Assembly: GCA_022791815.1 (NCBI GenBank)
Contig: JAAVZU010000027.1
Span: 23,017-87,016 of the forward strand
Reading direction: 5' to 3'
Source of the DNA: Lachnospiraceae bacterium
GTDB taxonomy: Bacteria; Bacillota; Clostridia; Lachnospirales; Lachnospiraceae
DNA: 64,000 nucleotides
The notes under the pieces are model-generated. The model searched no databases. It was not told the origin of the DNA and saw nothing but the letters and a program-made list of their open reading frames with translations. Below are positions 8,988 to 18,817 of the stretch, one piece after another (the stretch's first letter is position 1; every line of letters begins with the position of its first letter). The position numbers and the translations under genes are program-made.

Positions 8988-10331
8988 TTAATATTTGTCA
9001 AAACCATCACCCAAAGAAATTACTTGTTCATTGGGATTTGACATAGAACCTGAAGAATAAGAGAATGAATCTTTATAAGAAGAAGTTCCATTTCCTAAAC
9101 GATAAATAGAAAGCATCTCTCTCATTCTTGAAGCCTGGCTGGATAATTCTGCACTTGCCGCTGCACACTCCTCACTAGTAGCAGAGTTTGTCTGTACTAC
9201 TTGAGAAACCTGTGTAATTGCCTGCTCAATTTGAGCCACTGCAGTTGCCTGATAATTTGAAGTCTCTGCTATACCATTAATAATAACTTCACTTTCCTGT
9301 ACTACTTTTGTAATCTCTTCCAAAGCTTTAGCTGTATCATCTGCAATCTTAGATCCTGAATTAACTTTTAATATAGAATCTTCAATTAATTCAGCAGTCT
9401 CTGCTGATGCAGCAGCACTTTTAGCAGCAAGGCTTCTAACTTCTTCTGCTACTACCGCAAAACCTTTTCCAGCTTCACCAGCTCTTGCAGCTTCAACTGC
9501 TGCATTTAAAGCAAGAATATTTGTCTGGAATGCAATATCATCAATTGTTTTTATAATCTTAGAAATACTTTCTGATGCCTTATTGATATCTCCCATAGCA
9601 CTCATCATATCCTGCATCTGTTGGTTTCCTTGTCTTACATCTTCAATAGCACGAGCTACCAAACCAGCAGCAGAATTTGCCTGCTTTGCGTTCTGTTTTG
9701 TTTCTTCTGCAATCTCATCAATAGATGCTGTAATCTCCTGAATAGCACTTGCCTGTTCTGTGGAACCTTGAGCTAAAGCCTGGCTTGCACTTGCTACTTG
9801 AGATGAACTAACTGTAACCTGTGAACCTGCATCACTAATATTAGACAATGCATGAAGATTATCTTCTACCAATTTCTTTAAAGAATTACCAAGTACATCA
9901 TCTGCAGATCTTGGTGTAACTGTAACAGTTAAATTTCCATTTGCTACTTCTTGCACAACTTCTGTTTGACGCTTGGTATTATCAACCATTTTTTGAAATT
10001 CATCTACTAAAGCAGCAAATTCATCATTCCCATGCTTTGTCAATTGAATATCAACACGACCTGAAGCAATCTCTTTAGTGATTTCTGTCAATCTACGTAT
10101 AGGATCCATAATAGATTTCGTCAAAGATAATCCAAATACAATGATAACGATAACAGATACAGCAGCTATTACAGCAGTAAAAATAGATGCATTTGTCAAA
10201 TATCGGTCTACATCTTCAGCCCCAACAACTCCTTTCGACGAAAGATCCCCTAATATCACATTGAAAACGGTTAATACAATAGGAATGGCAAAAACCAAAA
10301 GCATTCTTGTTTTAATTTTAATGTTTCTCAT
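8988..10331 (-). CDS. Methyl-accepting chemotaxis protein with minimal extracytoplasmic part
   Basis: This 447-residue chemoreceptor has two membrane segments (about 9-28 and 49-70) separated by only about 20 residues, then a HAMP domain, and a long MCP signalling domain. The domain has the conserved tip [37 protein letters not shown] split here around E/A positions typical of the family. With almost no outside loop it cannot hold a standard ligand-binding domain, so it may sense through its membrane/HAMP part or through partners. AGGAGGATATG precedes the ATG. It is the last gene of the operon, 13 bp after cheW, and is followed by two terminators. Confidence 0.93.
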   Translation of the reverse strand: MRNIKIKTRMLLVFAIPIVLTVFNVILGDLSSKGVVGAEDVDRYLTNASIFTAVIAAVSVIVIIVFGLSLTKSIMDPIRRLTEITKEIASGRVDIQLTKHGNDEFAALVDEFQKMVDNTKRQTEVVQEVANGNLTVTVTPRSADDVLGNSLKKLVEDNLHALSNISDAGSQVTVSSSQVASASQALAQGSTEQASAIQEITASIDEIAEETKQNAKQANSAAGLVARAIEDVRQGNQQMQDMMSAMGDINKASESISKIIKTIDDIAFQTNILALNAAVEAARAGEAGKGFAVVAEEVRSLAAKSAAASAETAELIEDSILKVNSGSKIADDTAKALEEITKVVQESEVIINGIAETSNYQATAVAQIEQAITQVSQVVQTNSATSEECAAASAELSSQASRMREMLSIYRLGNGTSSYKDSFSYSSGSMSNPNEQVISLGDGFDKY

Positions 10332-10344
10332 TTACATATCCTCC

Positions 10345-10890
10345 TTATTCTTCTTCACTATTTACTTCATTTACTTGTTCAAGAACTGATAAATCTTCAT
10401 CATTCAACAATTTATCAGGATCTAGCAATAATTTTACAGCATCACCCACCTTACCAATACCATATACATATTTACTATGTACTTTATCGGCACGACCTAA
10501 CTTTGGTGGTGGTAGTATGTTCTCCTTCTTAATCTCAACTACCTCTGCTATTTTTTCAACAATCAAACCAACTACTATAGATTTGACACTAATTACAATG
10601 ATACAAGTTCTGTCATTGTATTCAAATGGCTTTTGTCTAAATCGCAATCGGACATCTATAACAGGAATAACTTTCCCCCTTAGGTTGATAATACCTTTGA
10701 TATAATCTTCCGTTTCAGGAATCAATGTTATTGTCTGTAATTGTATAATTTCAATAACATATTGAATTTCCAAACCGAAATGCTCATTCCCAGACTTGAA
10801 GGTCATGTATTTGTCAATTTGCATATTCTGGCTATCTATAATATCATGTTCTTCTTCTGCCACTATGTTCTGTGCATTTGTTTCTTCCAT
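10345..10890 (-). CDS. cheW: Chemotaxis coupling protein CheW
   Basis: CheW links chemoreceptors to CheA. The protein has the CheW fold pattern: KYMTFKSGNEHFGLEI, then ETEDYIKGIINLRGKVIPVIDVRLRF and a final VYGIGKVGDAVKLLLDPDKLL. I start it at ATG 10890 (181 residues), because AAAGGAACGG lies upstream. A GTG at 10950 would add 20 residues but overlaps the space needed for its own site and lies only 10 bp from the CheA stop. There is a short acidic C-terminal tail. Its position between cheA and the MCP gene fits a dedicated signalling complex. Confidence 0.9.
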   Translation of the reverse strand: MEETNAQNIVAEEEHDIIDSQNMQIDKYMTFKSGNEHFGLEIQYVIEIIQLQTITLIPETEDYIKGIINLRGKVIPVIDVRLRFRQKPFEYNDRTCIIVISVKSIVVGLIVEKIAEVVEIKKENILPPPKLGRADKVHSKYVYGIGKVGDAVKLLLDPDKLLNDEDLSVLEQVNEVNSEEE

Positions 10891-10959
10891 CTGAACACCG
10901 TTCCTTTCTATATTTTTAGTCATAACTGTTCTGGTCTGTGTTCCCTTCACAGTTTGAAC

Positions 10960-13116
10960 TTAATCTACCATTCCACCTGGATCTAATATCAAAGCGATAC
11001 TTCCATCACCTAACTGCGTACAGCCAGACAAGCCTTTAACTTTTTTGATATAGGACGGAATCGGCTTAACAACAATCTCTTGTTCACCAACCAGTTTATC
11101 AACAAAGAGACAAATTTTCTTTTCTTCCACCTCAAGAATCATCATAATTCCTTTTTCTACGGTTCTCTCATAGTTCTTTAATCCATACCGTTCGCCAAGG
11201 CGGATTACTGGGAAACATTCTCCTCGTATCATAACATATTCTTCCCCATTTGGTTCATGGATCATCATATCCTCATTTACACTAACAAATTGCTTAATTA
11301 CACCTGTTTCCATTACAAAAGAAGAATTTCCTGTTTCCATTACAATACCATTAATAATCGCTAAAGTCAGAGGAATCTTCAAACTCATAACACTACCATA
11401 TCCTGGAGTACTCTCAATATCCAGCGTTCCACCTATTGACTGGATATTTTGAATAACAACATCCATTCCTACTCCTCGGCCTGAATATTCCGTAACCTGA
11501 TCATTTGTAGAAAAACCAGGAAGTGTAATAAACTGATACACTTCTTTATCTGTATAGGACTCTTCTGGTTTACTCTCATCCAATAATCCTTGTGCCTTTG
11601 CCTTTGCAAGTATCTTATCTCTGTCAAGTCCTTTTCCATCATCTTCTACGCTAATCCATACCTTACCAGCTTCCGTCTTTGCCGAAAGGATAACTTTACC
11701 TTTTTCTGACTTGCCACTTTCAATACGTTCTTCCTTACTTTCAATACCATGATCCACAGAGTTTCTTACTATATGCATCAATGGGTCAGAAATATGCTCA
11801 ATGATATTCTTGTCTACCTCAGTCTGCTCTCCTATCATCTCAAATTCCACTTCTTTACCCAGCTTTCTTGATACATCAAAAACAATACGGTTCATCTTTT
11901 GAAAAGTATTGGTCAATGGAACCATTCTCATAGACATAATAACATTTTGTAAATCAGTAGAAATCTTAGATAACTGGGCTGCCGCCTTATTAAAATTAGT
12001 AAGATTCAATCCAGGTACTTTTAAATCTGGATTCTGCAATACCACTGATTCAGAAATAACCAATTCACCAATTAAATCCATTAACTGATCCATCTTGCTT
12101 AAATTAACACTAATAAAAGAAGCCTTTTCTGATTTTCCTTTATCTTTTGCCAGCTTTTTCTGTTTGCCAGGTTCTCTTGATTTAATTACAAAATCACCTG
12201 GTGCAATCTTAGGTTTCTCTGGCTTCTTCTCCTCCTCAGTCTCCTTTACATCATCTGATTGAGTACGAGCCTCTATATCTTCTACACTAGATTCTAAATC
12301 GATCTCTGCAGAATGATCTCCAAAATCAAAACCTTGTAAAAACTCTTCTGCTTTACATTCAAAAATATCTACCTTTTCAACATCATATCCAACATTGATT
12401 ATGTTATGGATCTCTTCTTCTGTACATTGTGCCTGCAGAAGCATTCTAAACCCATCTTGTAAAATAACCTCTGCACTACTTTCATCGGAAATAATATCTT
12501 CTGGGAAATATAGTAAATCTTCTGCAATTTCTTTTAAGGCATATACTGTCTTGTAGGCATGAATGTTTGCCATTTCTGTTCCTTCATGAAAATGCATATA
12601 AATCTTGTAGAAATGACTAGCACTTGTTGCAACTGGAGCAATATAAAACTGTGTAGGTTCTTCATGAACATTCTCAGCTATAGGTTCTTTTCCTCCTTTT
12701 GCAGTTCCTTTTTTTATCTTTTTTAAGAACTTATCAAGTTGTGCTATAATTTCGCTGGAATCACCATCTGGTAAATCACCAGCTTGTATTTTTTCCATCT
12801 CATTGGAAATAAAATCTTCTACATCTAATACATGCTCTACCAACTCCACATGTGGTACATTTTCAGGATGGGATTCTCTCAAATAATAAAAGATATCCTC
12901 CAGTTTATGAGATACAGCCGTTATATTATCAAACATCATGATACCCGATGATCCTTTAATGGTATGCATTGTCCGGAATATTTCATTTATGCTGTCTTCG
13001 TCAAAACATTCTGCATCCTTCTGTTCTAAAACTATCTCTTGAAGCTGCTCTAACAACTGCTGGTTCTCAAACAGATATATATCAAGCATGCCTTCTGTAT
13101 TAAATTCCTCAGCCAT
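10960..13116 (-). CDS. cheA: Chemotaxis histidine kinase CheA
   Basis: This 718-residue CheA has an N-terminal Hpt (P1) domain with the phosphorylated H51 in HTIKGSSGIM, and a middle alpha/beta segment (about 165-265) in the position of the regulator-binding P2 region. An acidic linker leads to a dimerisation helix pair (about 335-400) with LMDLIGELVISESV, a GHKL ATPase with N box HIVRNSVDHGIE and G boxes DDGKGLD and GRGVGMD, and a C-terminal CheW-like domain. It would pass phosphate to the CheY-like and CheB proteins encoded just upstream. The length and domain order are normal for a complete enzyme. Confidence 0.95.
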   Translation of the reverse strand: MAEEFNTEGMLDIYLFENQQLLEQLQEIVLEQKDAECFDEDSINEIFRTMHTIKGSSGIMMFDNITAVSHKLEDIFYYLRESHPENVPHVELVEHVLDVEDFISNEMEKIQAGDLPDGDSSEIIAQLDKFLKKIKKGTAKGGKEPIAENVHEEPTQFYIAPVATSASHFYKIYMHFHEGTEMANIHAYKTVYALKEIAEDLLYFPEDIISDESSAEVILQDGFRMLLQAQCTEEEIHNIINVGYDVEKVDIFECKAEEFLQGFDFGDHSAEIDLESSVEDIEARTQSDDVKETEEEKKPEKPKIAPGDFVIKSREPGKQKKLAKDKGKSEKASFISVNLSKMDQLMDLIGELVISESVVLQNPDLKVPGLNLTNFNKAAAQLSKISTDLQNVIMSMRMVPLTNTFQKMNRIVFDVSRKLGKEVEFEMIGEQTEVDKNIIEHISDPLMHIVRNSVDHGIESKEERIESGKSEKGKVILSAKTEAGKVWISVEDDGKGLDRDKILAKAKAQGLLDESKPEESYTDKEVYQFITLPGFSTNDQVTEYSGRGVGMDVVIQNIQSIGGTLDIESTPGYGSVMSLKIPLTLAIINGIVMETGNSSFVMETGVIKQFVSVNEDMMIHEPNGEEYVMIRGECFPVIRLGERYGLKNYERTVEKGIMMILEVEEKKICLFVDKLVGEQEIVVKPIPSYIKKVKGLSGCTQLGDGSIALILDPGGMVD

Positions 13117-13180
13117 CCCCTTCTCCTTTCTTTCCTTAATTCCATCTTATTTCTAACTAAACCTCAATTATCATTTTATT

Positions 13181-13573
13181 CTAAATAAGATTCAGTTTTT
13201 TTAATGCCTGTTCAAACCGCTCTTGATTGATTGGTTTACCAGAATAAATTGTACATCCTAGTTCAAATGCCATCTTAACATTCTCTTCATCATTCAAAGC
13301 AGTTGTCATAATAACCTTAACAGCTTTGTCTTTAGGAATATTCCTTTCTTTTTCTAAATTACGAATACCCACAAGAGACTGATATCCATCCATAACTGGC
13401 ATCATAATATCAAGACATACCAAATCATACGGCTCTCCATCCTCCAATGCCATCATAAATGCATCAACTGCTTCCATTCCATCTACAGTTACATCGCATT
13501 CACCATACTTTGACAAGAAATTCATCATAAATTTTCTTGTTACAAAATCATCTTCTGCCAATAGAATCTTCAT
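13181..13573 (-). CDS. CheY-like response regulator of the chemotaxis operon
   Basis: This 130-residue receiver has D8/D9, phospho-acceptor D55 in CLDIMMPVMDGYQ, T90/T91 and K113 in SGKP. It lies between cheA and cheB, where a CheY is expected. The sequence is close to the receiver at 1443-1838 and less like textbook CheY, so I do not give it the cheY symbol. The window holds no fliM, cheC or cheD, so its downstream target is unknown: it might drive a motor encoded elsewhere or a non-motility output. Confidence 0.9.
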   Translation of the reverse strand: MKILLAEDDFVTRKFMMNFLSKYGECDVTVDGMEAVDAFMMALEDGEPYDLVCLDIMMPVMDGYQSLVGIRNLEKERNIPKDKAVKVIMTTALNDEENVKMAFELGCTIYSGKPINQERFEQALKKLNLI

Positions 13574-13585
13574 ACGCTTTCTCCT

Positions 13586-14614
13586 TTACATTTTATTTAA
13601 TATGGAATATGTCCTTCTAGGAATATCTGACAATTTCTCCTGATGCTGTACTGCACCTAAATCATAGGCAACCTTTGGCATTCCATAAACTACACAAGTA
13701 GATTCATCCTGTCCAATGGTTTTCGCACCAGCATTTCTCATTGCCAAAAGTCCCTTTGCACCATCACCACCCATTCCCGTTAAAATAATTCCTACCGCAT
13801 CAGGACCAGCTGCTTTCGCAACAGATTCAAACAGCACATCCACAGATGGACAATGCCCATTTACCTTTGGTCCTGATTTTATTTCTACTTGATAGGTTCC
13901 ATTTACTTTAAGAAGACGCATATGTCTGTCTCCTCCGGGAGCAATCAACATGTGTCCTGGCTTTACTCTGTCTCCTGTCTCTGCTTCTTTCACTTGGATC
14001 CGGCACTGGTCATTCAGCCTCTTTGCATACATTTGCGTAAATCCTGGCGGCATGTGCTGTACAACAACTATTCCTGGAATATCTGCTCCAAATTCCTTGA
14101 CAACAGCAAGGATAGCTTCTGTACCACCTGTTGAAGCACCAATTGCCACAACCAAATCATTCTTCTTCACTGGAAGATGCTGTTCTTCGTTAGACATAGC
14201 CATTTTCTTTATATTGCTGATTTTAGCAGTAGATGCAATCTTAATTTTAACTAAAAGCTCATTTCTAATAAAATTCTCCAATTGTAGTTTGCTTGTTGCA
14301 ACAGGCTTCGCAACAAAATCCACCGCCCCAGCATTCAATGCATCAAACACCTTATCACTAAGAGAACTAATAACTACAACTGGGAGTGGATATTGAGGAA
14401 TAAGCTTTCTAAGAAATTCAATGCCACTCATTCTTGGAAGTTCCACATCCAATGTCATAACATCTGGCTTGTATGCTAAAATAGCATCTCTCGCCTCAAA
14501 GGGATCCTCTGCTGTCCCCACAACTTGTATTGCAGGATCCTTGTTCAAATTTTGAACCAATAATTCTCTAAACACAAGAGAATCTTCTACTATTAAAACT
14601 CTAATTGGTCTCAT
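13586..14614 (-). CDS. cheB: Protein-glutamate methylesterase CheB
   Basis: CheB removes methyl groups from (and deamidates) chemoreceptors for adaptation. The 342-residue protein has an N-terminal receiver with D56 in VMTLDVELPRMSG and a C-terminal esterase domain. The catalytic triad is visible: S161 in AIGASTGGTEAI, H187 in VVVQHMPPGFT and D284 in GMGGDGAKGL. The length and layout are standard. It sits between cheR and the CheY-like gene, and phosphorylation of the receiver by the CheA of this operon would activate it. Confidence 0.95.
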   Translation of the reverse strand: MRPIRVLIVEDSLVFRELLVQNLNKDPAIQVVGTAEDPFEARDAILAYKPDVMTLDVELPRMSGIEFLRKLIPQYPLPVVVISSLSDKVFDALNAGAVDFVAKPVATSKLQLENFIRNELLVKIKIASTAKISNIKKMAMSNEEQHLPVKKNDLVVAIGASTGGTEAILAVVKEFGADIPGIVVVQHMPPGFTQMYAKRLNDQCRIQVKEAETGDRVKPGHMLIAPGGDRHMRLLKVNGTYQVEIKSGPKVNGHCPSVDVLFESVAKAAGPDAVGIILTGMGGDGAKGLLAMRNAGAKTIGQDESTCVVYGMPKVAYDLGAVQHQEKLSDIPRRTYSILNKM

Positions 14615-14641
14615 ACAATAATCTCTTCCTTTTTCCCAAAT

Positions 14642-15454
14642 CTATTCTTGTTTTCTAAATATTGATGGTTGGATAATCTCAAAAGGAATACTATTCCTGT
14701 CAAGAGTCTCCGTGGTTCCTATGAACAGATATCCTCCTGGTTCCAAATAATCATATACTTTTCTAAGCAACTCTTGTTTGGTTGCCTTATCAAAATAGAT
14801 CATAACATTACGTAGAAATATTGTATGCATTCTTTTCTTAAAAGGGAATGGATCCATCAAATTAAACTGACGAAAAATTACCTCTTGCTTCAAATTTTCT
14901 TTTACCATATATTGACCTGTTCTGGCAATGGATTTAAAAAAATGGTTTTTCCACTGTTCAGGGACATTTTTCAGTTGTTCATTTGTATAGATACCACCTA
15001 TCGCCTGTTGTAATGCTTGAGTAGATATATCTGTCGCCAATATTCTAGTATCCCACTGCTTGTGTTCCAGTCCAAAAAAATCTGTTAAAACCATAGCTAT
15101 CATATACGGCTCTTCGCCTGTAGATGCAGCACCGCACCAGACACGCAGTTCCTTTTTGTCACTTTCTTTTCTTTTTAGCCAAGGAAGAACTACACCTCTA
15201 AAATATTCAAAGTGCTCAAATTCCCTCATAAAATATGTATGATTTGTTGTTAAGAAATTCACCAGCATTTTCTCTTGCATACCAGTTTTGTCATTCTCTA
15301 CAACATCCATAAACTGATTGAAATCTGTCCAGTTATTTGCTTTAATATAATTCTCCAGCCGGCCATTTACAATAATCTTCTTCTGGCTTAAATCTATGCC
15401 ATAACGCTGTTTCACAAAAACTACAATTCTTCTAAACTCCTCATCTGTTATCAA
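14642..15454 (-). CDS. cheR: Chemotaxis protein methyltransferase CheR
   Basis: CheR methylates glutamates of chemoreceptors with S-adenosylmethionine. The 270-residue protein has the N-terminal helical domain and the SAM-binding domain with WCGAASTGEEPYMIAM, ILATDIS, and FLRNVMIYFD, all typical. The frame starts with TTG at 15454; GGGAGGA lies about 9 bp upstream and no ATG in frame is better placed. The partner esterase cheB follows after 27 bp, and the receptor gene lies at the end of the same operon. Confidence 0.93.
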   Translation of the reverse strand: MITDEEFRRIVVFVKQRYGIDLSQKKIIVNGRLENYIKANNWTDFNQFMDVVENDKTGMQEKMLVNFLTTNHTYFMREFEHFEYFRGVVLPWLKRKESDKKELRVWCGAASTGEEPYMIAMVLTDFFGLEHKQWDTRILATDISTQALQQAIGGIYTNEQLKNVPEQWKNHFFKSIARTGQYMVKENLKQEVIFRQFNLMDPFPFKKRMHTIFLRNVMIYFDKATKQELLRKVYDYLEPGGYLFIGTTETLDRNSIPFEIIQPSIFRKQE

Positions 15455-15520
15455 AACTTCATTCCTCCCGCCAAAATAAAATCACTTTTTTCATTGTACC
15501 ACTCTTAATAAGGCACAAAA

Positions 15521-16579
15521 TTAGCATAATTGACGTGATATTTTATAACATATATTATAAATATCAGGATTAAATTTTATCCCTGACTCCTTATCCATAA
15601 TGTCAAGGGTTTCCTCTCTCGTGTGTCCCCTCTCTGTTAGTGTGCAATATTCCTCCACGACAGAAACAATTTGTGCCCCAAGAGGAATGGCATCTTCCTT
15701 CAAACCATCAGGATATCCACTCCCATCCCAGTTTTCATGATGATAATGGGCAATATCAATCGAGGTACTGATAAAGTCGTTATAATCATTATTAACATAG
15801 AGATCACTTAAAAACTTTGCACCTATTTGAGTATGACTTTGTTTTATCGTAATTTCCTCTCTGGTTAATCCAGTTTCTTTGTGCAGAATCTCTGTAGAAA
15901 CACCTATATTGCCTATATCACAAAGAGGCGCTGCTAACTCTATTGTGTCAATATATGTATCGGAAATCTTTCCTTCAAATAAAGGAGAAAGCTGCATTCC
16001 TTGTGCCAATATCCTGCAATTGCACCCAAGTCTCTTCATGTGCTCTTGCTCATAAGAAGCATTCTGTGCTGCAATATTTGCCAAAGCATATAATATATTC
16101 TTTTTTTCTAATTCCATCTGTCTTAGTTGCTCATTTACAGAAATTTGAAGCCTTCTGTTCATTTGCATCAGATCTCTATTTGCTTCATACAACCGCAAAC
16201 GGACACCTACACGTGCCTTTACAATTTCAGGAATAAATGGTTTTGTAATATAATCCTCTCCTCCAAGGGTGAAACCCTCAATAATATCCCTTGGATCGTC
16301 AAATGCTGAAATAAATACAACTGGAATATCTCTTGTTTTTTCATTTTCTTTTAGAATCCTGCATAGCTCATAACCATCAATTCCTGGCATGGAAATATCT
16401 GTTAAAATCAACTGCGGGCAGCTCTCTTTCATAATTTCCAGTGCTACTTCCCCACTCTCTGCATAGATGGGATAATAACCCATATTTTTTATGATTTCAC
16501 CTAAAACTACCCTATTCATCTCCACATCATCTATAATAAGAATCTTTCCTTCATCCATATCCTTATCACTATAACCCAT
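15521..16579 (-). CDS. Receiver-HD domain response regulator (HD-GYP type, degenerate HD)
   Basis: This 352-residue protein has a receiver domain with D61 (LTDISMPGIDGYEL), a coiled linker (about 135-165) and a C-terminal HD-GYP-type domain that in relatives hydrolyses cyclic di-GMP. The later motifs HTQIGAKFL and HHENWDGSGYPDGL are intact, but the namesake HD motif, usually HDIGKIG, reads CDIGNIG. The metal-binding His is thus Cys and the Lys is Asn, so activity may be altered or lost. It follows the kinase gene after 19 bp, so that kinase is its likely phosphate donor. A start at codon 8 is also possible. Confidence 0.85.
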   Translation of the reverse strand: MGYSDKDMDEGKILIIDDVEMNRVVLGEIIKNMGYYPIYAESGEVALEIMKESCPQLILTDISMPGIDGYELCRILKENEKTRDIPVVFISAFDDPRDIIEGFTLGGEDYITKPFIPEIVKARVGVRLRLYEANRDLMQMNRRLQISVNEQLRQMELEKKNILYALANIAAQNASYEQEHMKRLGCNCRILAQGMQLSPLFEGKISDTYIDTIELAAPLCDIGNIGVSTEILHKETGLTREEITIKQSHTQIGAKFLSDLYVNNDYNDFISTSIDIAHYHHENWDGSGYPDGLKEDAIPLGAQIVSVVEEYCTLTERGHTREETLDIMDKESGIKFNPDIYNICYKISRQLC

Positions 16580-16598
16580 ACATACACCTTCTCTCTGG

Positions 16599-18035
16599 TT
16601 ATAAGCAATTATTCAACGCTTCATATCCAACAATTACTTTGTCATAGTTTTCTTTTTGAATCGCCATTTTCAATCTTAAAACCAAACGGCTTACCTCTGG
16701 TGGAGCTCCCTCTGTTAATTGTTTGATTGTATCCATAAACATCTCTGCTTTTTCCCAATTTTCCAATTCTACACACAGAATTAACTTAGAAAGATTCTTC
16801 TTAAGGTTCTCTATATTCTCTGGTGTGCCATATCTTCTGATATTCTCTGCCTCTTGTCTCTCCTCATCCATGGAAATTGCAGTTGGCGAAGTAGAAATAA
16901 ATGACTCCTCTTTTATATCTGACAGTAATGATACGTTGTCTTCTCCTTCACAAAGTCCAACCCAAATAGAAAATGAAAAAGTGCTTCCTCTGTCTTTCTC
17001 ACTCTCCACTTCAATTCTTCCACCCATCAACTCTACCAATTGTTTACAAATATTAAGTCCCAGACCTGTACCCCCATACTTTCGGGAAATAGAGGCATCT
17101 ACCTGTGAAAAACTTTGAAACAATTTATCCCTATCTGTTTTTTCAATTCCAATACCTGTATCTGATACAATAAAAAACAATTCTATTCTATCATTTACTT
17201 GAGCCGTTTTAAGTACTTCAACAGTAATTTTACCTAAAGAAGTAAACTTCTGTGCATTAGACACAAGATTGTTAAGAATCTGTACAATTCTAAGCTCATC
17301 AGCAATAATATATTCTGGGATCTTAGGCGATACAGTCATAAAAAAGCCAAGACCTTTTTCTGTAATCTTATTTATGTGATTTTCCTTCATATAATTCAAC
17401 ATATTTCTAAAGTGAAATCTACGTGGTTCCAAGGAAAACTTTCCTGCTTCCAACTTTGAAAAATCCAGAATATTATTAATAATTTTGTTCATATCATCAC
17501 AGCAGCGTTCTATAAGATGCAGGGAACGTTCAAGCCGGGCATCTCTTTTTTCACTCAATAGTTCTCTTACATTGCCAAGCACACCATTTACTGGTGTCCT
17601 CAGTTCATGTGTAACATTGGCAACAAACTCAGACTTAACCTTCATAGCCTGCTGTGCTTCCTGTTTAACCTGTTCTATTTCCCTGCTTAAAAATTCTTTT
17701 TCTAGTATGTCATTCGCCATACATATATATATATCGGCATTCATACTACTATTCATAATCCTTGCTTCTACTGGAAAACAAGTAAGATTCTTACGATATG
17801 CTACAAGATTTTGTGGTTCGTGTCCAAATAGATAATCCGTCTCAAAACCATCTTCACAATTCTTAAAAGTATTAGGAAATACATCACTAATATATTTATC
17901 ATATACATCTTCTTTGTATTCCAACTTCTGTCTTGCTATGGCATTGGCATAAGAAATTTTCCCTGTCTTATCAAATATAAGAATCATCTCAAGTGCATCC
18001 TCTATAGGAAATATACAATCTTCACTTTGACCCAT
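16599..18035 (-). CDS. PAS-containing sensor histidine kinase
   Basis: The protein starts best at ATG 18035 (478 residues), because GGGGGGAA lies 9 bp upstream; a TTG at 18101 would add a hydrophobic stretch of 22 residues but has only a weak site. Domains: PAS (about 10-110), HisKA with the phosphorylated His in VANVTHELRTPVNGVLG, and a GHKL ATPase with NNLVSNAQKFT, DTGIGIE and GGTGLGLNICK. A C-terminal helical tail of about 120 residues shows no recognised motif. From the chosen start there is no membrane segment, so it would sense in the cytoplasm. It is the first gene of the eight-gene chemotaxis operon. Confidence 0.88.
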   Translation of the reverse strand: MGQSEDCIFPIEDALEMILIFDKTGKISYANAIARQKLEYKEDVYDKYISDVFPNTFKNCEDGFETDYLFGHEPQNLVAYRKNLTCFPVEARIMNSSMNADIYICMANDILEKEFLSREIEQVKQEAQQAMKVKSEFVANVTHELRTPVNGVLGNVRELLSEKRDARLERSLHLIERCCDDMNKIINNILDFSKLEAGKFSLEPRRFHFRNMLNYMKENHINKITEKGLGFFMTVSPKIPEYIIADELRIVQILNNLVSNAQKFTSLGKITVEVLKTAQVNDRIELFFIVSDTGIGIEKTDRDKLFQSFSQVDASISRKYGGTGLGLNICKQLVELMGGRIEVESEKDRGSTFSFSIWVGLCEGEDNVSLLSDIKEESFISTSPTAISMDEERQEAENIRRYGTPENIENLKKNLSKLILCVELENWEKAEMFMDTIKQLTEGAPPEVSRLVLRLKMAIQKENYDKVIVGYEALNNCL

Positions 18036-18817
18036 AATACATATTCCCCCCAGACAAAATAAAATAGGCAGCAAAACAAAGAATATTTTCTTTGCTGTCA
18101 AATATTCTTTATCTTTCTTAATAATTTCTTAAATACTCCCCCTAACTATCCTTAAAACCTTTTGATGTATTCTATGAATAACCAGATGTAATTCACCGTT
18201 CATAAATATATGAAATGCCATAATGAATATATGTATACAATATCTACTACTTATATATCATATTTTATAAAAATTTTATATGCATTTCATAATTTTTTAT
18301 GCTATTATAATACCATTATTCCATTGTGATTGTCAATAATATCTCTTTTATTTTTCCTATCTGCTATTATATATTGTAATATTTCAAACCTACCATGCTC
18401 ACAAAAACAAATCTAGACCATTAATTCTTCATTATTTGTAAATCCTATATACTTCTGCATCATATCTAAACAATTATCTTCGTGGGGATAAAAAAGTCCA
18501 TTCAGAAATATTCAAAAATTCTTATGAAAAATTCCAATAAACCAATAGAAATTTTCAATAAGATTTGATATAAGAATTAAATCAAGGCGTTGATTATCAA
18601 GCTCCTTGCTTTTTATAATTTTTCGCTTCTTGTTTTATAAATTTATGCTTTATGAAAAAAAATCCAAGTGTAATAAATACTTAATGGTAATTTAGTGTTA
18701 TGTTTCATAATCAAAAGGTAAATTCAAAAAATAATCTTGTCCTAATCACTTTTTACCTTCTTTACAGCAATTTTTTCATAGTACAAAACCCATGAAACAC
18801 CTTGATTTTACAGTGTT
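18036..18817. other. Long AT-rich gene-free stretch between the chemotaxis operon and the broken protease
   Basis: No convincing open frame or RNA gene is visible. On the minus strand TTGACA (18096-18101) is a consensus -35 element upstream of the kinase, but no good -10 follows at 17 bp. On the plus strand 18135-18142 reads ACTCCCCC, the same octamer found at the left junction of the riboflavin element (28218-28225); see findings. A strong, G-rich start site near 18050 belongs to the kinase. Confidence 0.5.

Noticed and set aside
13950..14396. Plus-strand frame of 148 codons inside cheB
   Set aside because: Antisense shadow of a well-conserved gene with no start signal.
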